Positions 60,646 to 64,000 of a DNA stretch of 64,000 nt are shown piece after piece. The notes beneath the pieces were generated by a model. It saw only the letters and a program-made list of their open reading frames with translations. It did not search any database and was not told the origin of the DNA. Location of the stretch: NCBI GenBank assembly GCA_041675465.1, contig JBAYTU010000003.1:25758-89757 (forward strand). The letters are read 5' to 3'. Within the stretch, counting starts at the first letter, position 1; each line of letters begins with the position of its first letter. The DNA is from QYQL01 sp041675465. Its GTDB lineage: Bacteria; Verrucomicrobiota; Verrucomicrobiia; Chthoniobacterales; Terrimicrobiaceae. The translations under genes and the position numbers were made by a program.

Positions 60646-63198
60646 ATGGCAAAAGCTGTTCAATCCATGAATTTCGCCCGGCAATGCCAAGCACACACCT
60701 TCGAGCAGGCTTTTTTAAAAGCACTTGCCGGGCTGTGTTTTTCGCTCCCGCTGCTGCTGATCATTTCGCATTCCCCATTTCGCATTCCGCATTTTTCCCC
60801 AAGCAATGCCCGTGGCGACATGACGAGTTATACCGACGGGCGGCAGAAAACCACGGGATTCACCTACGACAAACGCCGCCTGCTCAAGACCCGCACCGAT
60901 CCGCTCAACCACGCGAGCAATTGGACATATGACAGCAACGGCAGCCTTGCCACATCGACCGACAGAAGGAACAAGCTGACCACGACGGTGTTCGACAACC
61001 TCGGCAAGTTGCAAAGCATTGACGCCCCTGACACCGGCACCGTGACAATGGGGTATGATATCCGCGACCTTCAAACGACGGTCACGGACGGCCTGAATCA
61101 TACGAAAACCACCGGCTTCGACACGGCCCGCCGCCCGAAGACACTCACTGATGCTCTCTCGATCCAAGTGGCAGAGGTCGTTCTGGATGGGGCTGGCCGC
61201 ATTTCCCAAAACAAGAATGGCCTCCTGAAAACAACAAGGTTTTACTTCGATAGCGTGGGGCGACTCGCCCACACGCTCGACCCGCTCAACCGTCAAACCG
61301 ATTATACACATGACGATGCCGGGCGACCCACGACACTTGTCAACCGCCTTGCCCGGACGTTCACCTACGGCATCGGGACGGATGGCCTGCCCACCACGTT
61401 CACCTATCCCAGCGGACGCCAGAGCAGCATCGTGGACCGGGACTTGGCAGGTCGCCCGCACACCCTGCAAGACCCCGCAGGTCAACAAACAATTCTTTCC
61501 TACGAAGGCATGGGTCGGGTCAAAACCCAGGCAGATGGTATCGGCACGATCACATGGACGTATGATGGTGAGGGCAATTTGACAAGCGTGGCCGAAGGCG
61601 ATGTCAATATTTCGCGAACATTCGATGACCTGGGCCGCGTGCTCACCTGCACCGACACCCAGGGACAGACGATTTCCTACACATGGGACAACGAGGGAAA
61701 CCTTGAAACCGTTGTTTACCCCGGCAGCAAAACCGTCACCTATACTTATGATGGCTCAAACAGGCTGAAGACCGTCACCGATTGGGCAAGCAGACTAACA
61801 ACCTACACCTGGGATAATGCCGGACGCCTCACCCAGGTGGACCGCCCGAACGGCACCCGCCAACGCCTGCAATACGACAACGCCAACCGGCTCACAGGAA
61901 CCTTCGAGGAAAAGGGAGTGACATCCCTCTGGCAGGCAGGATATGGCTACGATAGCGCCTATAGGCTCACCAGCTACACGCCAACTCCCCCGACCCGAAC
62001 CTACGCGCCACCTCCCGCGACGATGACCTACGATGTTGACAACCGGCTGGCAACCTACAATGGTCAGTCCGTGGCGAGCGATGACAACGGAAATCTCCTT
62101 TCCGCGCCTGTTTCGGGAACACTTCTCGGGGCGCTCACATGGGACGCCCGCAACCGCCTCACCGACGCAGGCGGCATCACCTACACATACGATGCCGAGA
62201 ACAGGCGGGTAAGCAGCACCAAGGACAGCCAAACGACAAACTACACTTGGAGCAGAGGAGGATTGGACCGTCTCTTGGTGAAAAGCAATCCTGATGGTAG
62301 TGTCACCCGGTATATTTACGGATTAGGGCTTCTTTATGAGGAGACAACTCCATCAGGCGGAGGTGCAGCCACAACCTCGTTCTACCACTACAACTGGCAG
62401 GGCAGCACGATGGCCCTGAGTGATGCCAGTGGCAATGTTACCGCCCGGCTAAGCTACAGCCCCTATGGAGAAGTGACGGTTGTGTCGGGAACCCCGAACA
62501 CGCCATTCCTGTTCAATGGCCAGTTCGGTGTCATCACTGGACCAAACGGCTTGTTCTGCATGCAGGCCCGGTTTTACTCTCCCACCTTCCGCCGGTTCCT
62601 TTCCGAGGATCCTATTGGATTTCAAGGCGGAATTAACGTCTTTGCGTATACCGGCGGCGATCCGGTGAATTTCATGGACCCATTTGGGTTGGATTGGATA
62701 CCGAATCCAAATGGAACCAACATTTTTGTGGTAAATCCCACCAACTTTGGCGTCTCAAGCCTGAATCAAGTTGCTGATCAGGTTCTTGGCCAATTTGTTC
62801 AACACCCTCGCTATGGGGGGCAATGCGCAGCTGGCGCACAACGTCTAACCGGAACGTGGAGCAATGGTTCTTTGCATGACTCCCCAGAAACTCCAAGCTG
62901 GCGAATGGGGAGAGATGTCGTTGAGGGTCTTACTCTGCCTGGCACCATGGTTGCCAGAGGATGGAGGCCGGACGGAACATATCATAACGGTGACCATGAT
63001 ATTCATACCGCAGTTTACATGGGTCACGGTATTGTGTTGGAACAGAATGTCAGAATGTTCCCAGGAAATCCGTTGGGGGCATACCAGCTTAGGAAGCTCC
63101 CATATCATGAACTTAGCCAATTCCGCGAAGTTACTTCTACAAAAAGGTTCGATTTAAGTCCAACTGCCACCTCAGTTGGAGGAACTCCCTTTCGATGA
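60646..63198 (+). CDS. Rhs-repeat protein with a C-terminal papain-fold-like effector domain
   Basis: 850 residues. Residues 55-660 are tandem YD/Rhs repeats (GFTYDKRRLLKTRTDPLNHA, YTWDNAGRLTQVDRPNGTRQ). The Rhs core ends LSYSPYGEVTVVSGTPNTPF, ARFYSPTFRRFLSEDPIGFQ and FMDPFGL (residues 678-682), the motif after which variable toxins begin. The last 168 residues are unlike the core and lower in GC: GGQCAAGAQRLTG (Cys727), GTMVARGWRPDGTYHN, HDIHTAVYMGHGIVLEQN (His787). This Cys/His plan resembles NlpC/P60-CHAP and BPSL0067-type peptidoglycan hydrolases. The gene lacks the long N-terminus of full Rhs proteins, so it may be a displaced or truncated tip. The next gene overlaps its stop. Confidence 0.85.
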   Translation: MAKAVQSMNFARQCQAHTFEQAFLKALAGLCFSLPLLLIISHSPFRIPHFSPSNARGDMTSYTDGRQKTTGFTYDKRRLLKTRTDPLNHASNWTYDSNGSLATSTDRRNKLTTTVFDNLGKLQSIDAPDTGTVTMGYDIRDLQTTVTDGLNHTKTTGFDTARRPKTLTDALSIQVAEVVLDGAGRISQNKNGLLKTTRFYFDSVGRLAHTLDPLNRQTDYTHDDAGRPTTLVNRLARTFTYGIGTDGLPTTFTYPSGRQSSIVDRDLAGRPHTLQDPAGQQTILSYEGMGRVKTQADGIGTITWTYDGEGNLTSVAEGDVNISRTFDDLGRVLTCTDTQGQTISYTWDNEGNLETVVYPGSKTVTYTYDGSNRLKTVTDWASRLTTYTWDNAGRLTQVDRPNGTRQRLQYDNANRLTGTFEEKGVTSLWQAGYGYDSAYRLTSYTPTPPTRTYAPPPATMTYDVDNRLATYNGQSVASDDNGNLLSAPVSGTLLGALTWDARNRLTDAGGITYTYDAENRRVSSTKDSQTTNYTWSRGGLDRLLVKSNPDGSVTRYIYGLGLLYEETTPSGGGAATTSFYHYNWQGSTMALSDASGNVTARLSYSPYGEVTVVSGTPNTPFLFNGQFGVITGPNGLFCMQARFYSPTFRRFLSEDPIGFQGGINVFAYTGGDPVNFMDPFGLDWIPNPNGTNIFVVNPTNFGVSSLNQVADQVLGQFVQHPRYGGQCAAGAQRLTGTWSNGSLHDSPETPSWRMGRDVVEGLTLPGTMVARGWRPDGTYHNGDHDIHTAVYMGHGIVLEQNVRMFPGNPLGAYQLRKLPYHELSQFREVTSTKRFDLSPTATSVGGTPFR

Positions 63199-63647
63199 AC
63201 ATTAAAATTATCTCAATGGCTTGTTGTGCTGTTGCCGTGCTTTCTGCGTGCGTCACGGTTCCTCAAAACACCGAATTCAACACACTCTCGGATGAGCTTG
63301 CAACTTTAGTTAGGAGATTCTATCCGGAAGCGAAGATCAAGCAAACGAGGTCATTATTTCTCGCTGAGTTTGGTGCTACTAAGGCAAGAGCACAGACCGC
63401 ACCCGGGAAGCCGTGGATCACTTCCGACATGATCATGGGAGAGGGCTTCATGCTTTGCGTCCAATTAGAAGAGAAAATTACCAAAGAGAGACTTGAAACT
63501 GGCAAGGCTTCAAATGGACACGTCATAACCGGATATGCCCCTCTTTCTCAGAGTGGACAAGCTGTGAGTATTTGGTTTATTTACGGATTCAAAGATGCAG
63601 GGGATTTTCCGAAGTCGGTTCTTTCAACTTTACGACGGCAACCATAG
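63195..63647 (+). CDS. Small lipoprotein, candidate immunity protein
   Basis: 150 residues. MNIKIISMACCAVAVLSACV is a lipoprotein signal with the lipobox LSAC. The mature part is soluble with no recognised family; it has a Cys and a central helix (EEKITKERLETGKASNGHVI). Its ATG overlaps the Rhs gene stop by 4 bp (ATGA), so the two are translated together. Like the Rhs C-terminal domain it is AT-richer than the rest of the window. A periplasm-facing lipoprotein directly after an Rhs effector that seems to attack peptidoglycan is the expected form of an immunity protein. The function is inferred from context only. Confidence 0.75.
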   Translation: MNIKIISMACCAVAVLSACVTVPQNTEFNTLSDELATLVRRFYPEAKIKQTRSLFLAEFGATKARAQTAPGKPWITSDMIMGEGFMLCVQLEEKITKERLETGKASNGHVITGYAPLSQSGQAVSIWFIYGFKDAGDFPKSVLSTLRRQP

Positions 63648-63675
63648 CACCAACGATGGAAATGAACTCGCAAGC

Positions 63676-63693
63676 CAACCAATAGCATTGGCG
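63676..63693. repeat. 18-bp repeat CAACCAATAGCATTGGCG, copy B
   Basis: Exact match to copy A at 60262. It ends three bases before the first group II intron-like sequence. Confidence 0.8.
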
Positions 63694-63696
63694 GTG

Positions 63697-63840
63697 GAGC
63701 GCCGGGGAAGCCGGAAGCCACGTGGGTGAAAGTCCCACCGGTCGAATTAGACGGTTCACGACCGAAAGAGATGTCCGGAATGAGGCCGCGAGGCCGAAGC
63801 CGCAAGCGGGGCATCTTCTGAACCAGCAGGCCATAATGAA
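63697..63840 (+). other. Group II intron RNA-like fragment
   Basis: The block GTGGGTGAAAGTCCCACCGG (about 63729-63748), then GACGGTTCACGACCGAAAG, resembles the 5' domain I of bacterial group II introns. It is followed directly by the end of a maturase frame, so domains and most of the ORF have been lost. The 5' intron boundary (GUGYG) is not clear. Confidence 0.5.
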
Positions 63841-63845
63841 AATGA

Positions 63846-64000
63846 ACTCCATCAAATGAGCACCGAAATGCTGCGAATCGGGAAGAGACCACCCGGAGCA
63901 CCCAATGGAAGGAACCCAAAGAAGTCATCGCCCGAGTCAACACGCGGGTGAGGGGATGGATCGGTTACTTTCATCACGCCAACAGCACGCGAGTGTTCAA
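63846..64000 (+). pseudogene. C-terminal remnant of a group II intron reverse transcriptase/maturase
   Basis: An open frame with no start codon, running off the window edge. It reads KEVIARVNTRVRGWIGYFHH and then ANSTRVF, the conserved X/maturase-end sequence (NTRVRGWxxYF) of group II intron RTs. The seven RT motifs are absent upstream, so an internal deletion is likely. The rest of the fragment may continue past the window. Confidence 0.7.

Noticed and set aside
60445..60696. Minus-strand ORF beginning MCLALPGEI, like the N-terminus of the hydrogenase chaperone HypC
   Set aside because: Only the first nine residues match; the rest is unlike HypC and no hydrogenase gene is near. It runs through the Rhs gene start on the other strand.
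1..64000. tRNA, rRNA, CRISPR arrays or prophage genes
   Set aside because: None were seen on either strand: no cloverleaf-like sequence with TTCGA arm and CCA end, no regular short repeats with spacers, no phage structural genes or integrase.

Overview
The window looks like chromosomal DNA of a GC-rich, outer-membrane-bearing bacterium, most probably a member of the Verrucomicrobiota. The evidence is lipid A genes (lpxA and an lpxC-fabZ fusion, the arrangement known from Bacteroidota and Verrucomicrobiota), an ADP-heptose adenylyltransferase, a PEP-CTERM sorted beta-strand-repeat surface protein, a Gram-negative type RND pump, and an mcsA-mcsB-clpC operon. This placement is inference from gene content; no rRNA, tRNA or CRISPR array was found.

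Layout. 1-4.6 kb: the 3' part of a giant repeat surface protein and two uncharacterised genes. 4.7-12.6 kb: a minus-strand run with a sugar nucleotidyltransferase, larB, a GNAT acetyltransferase, then an envelope polysaccharide block (acyltransferase/L,D-transpeptidase read-through ORF, three glycosyltransferases, an O-antigen ligase-like protein). 12.7-15.3 kb: trpC, a Phd/ParE-type toxin-antitoxin pair with a recognisable operator, and an AraC regulator. 15.6-21.8 kb: rplM-rpsI, a secreted thioredoxin, tsaD, an S41 protease and a DUF2339 membrane protein. 22.4-29.8 kb: a tandem nucleoside-hydrolase-like protein, an RND efflux pair and a second L,D-transpeptidase lipoprotein. 29.9-35.4 kb: ilvE-mcsA-mcsB-clpC (protein-arginine phosphorylation and proteolysis) divergent from a BFN-domain protein. 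35.6-40.5 kb: ispD, a CvfB-like S1 protein, an amidohydrolase, an unknown 434-aa protein and ruvA. 40.5-51.2 kb: small conserved proteins, peroxiredoxin, sulfotransferase, oxidoreductase, TPR protein with rfaE2, ABC-F, lpxA, lpxC-fabZ, an ABC ATPase and a pseudouridine synthase. 51.3-60.2 kb: UvrD-type helicase, D-Ala-D-Ala carboxypeptidase, TPR lipoprotein-like protein, moaE-moaD-moaA, an MFS transporter and a UbiD-type decarboxylase.

The last 3.8 kb is different. A short Rhs-repeat protein ends in a distinct, AT-richer C-terminal domain with Cys/His motifs like a papain-fold peptidoglycan hydrolase. It overlaps by 4 bp a small lipoprotein gene that is a good candidate for its immunity protein. 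The pair lies between two copies of an 18-bp repeat, and right after it comes what looks like an internally deleted group II intron. This is the most interesting accessory system in the window.

Many minus-strand neighbours overlap by the 4-base ATGA arrangement, so most clusters are probably translationally coupled operons. Two copies of a hairpin-forming element with near-identical terminal inverted repeats lie in intergenic gaps at 21.9 and 35.5 kb.
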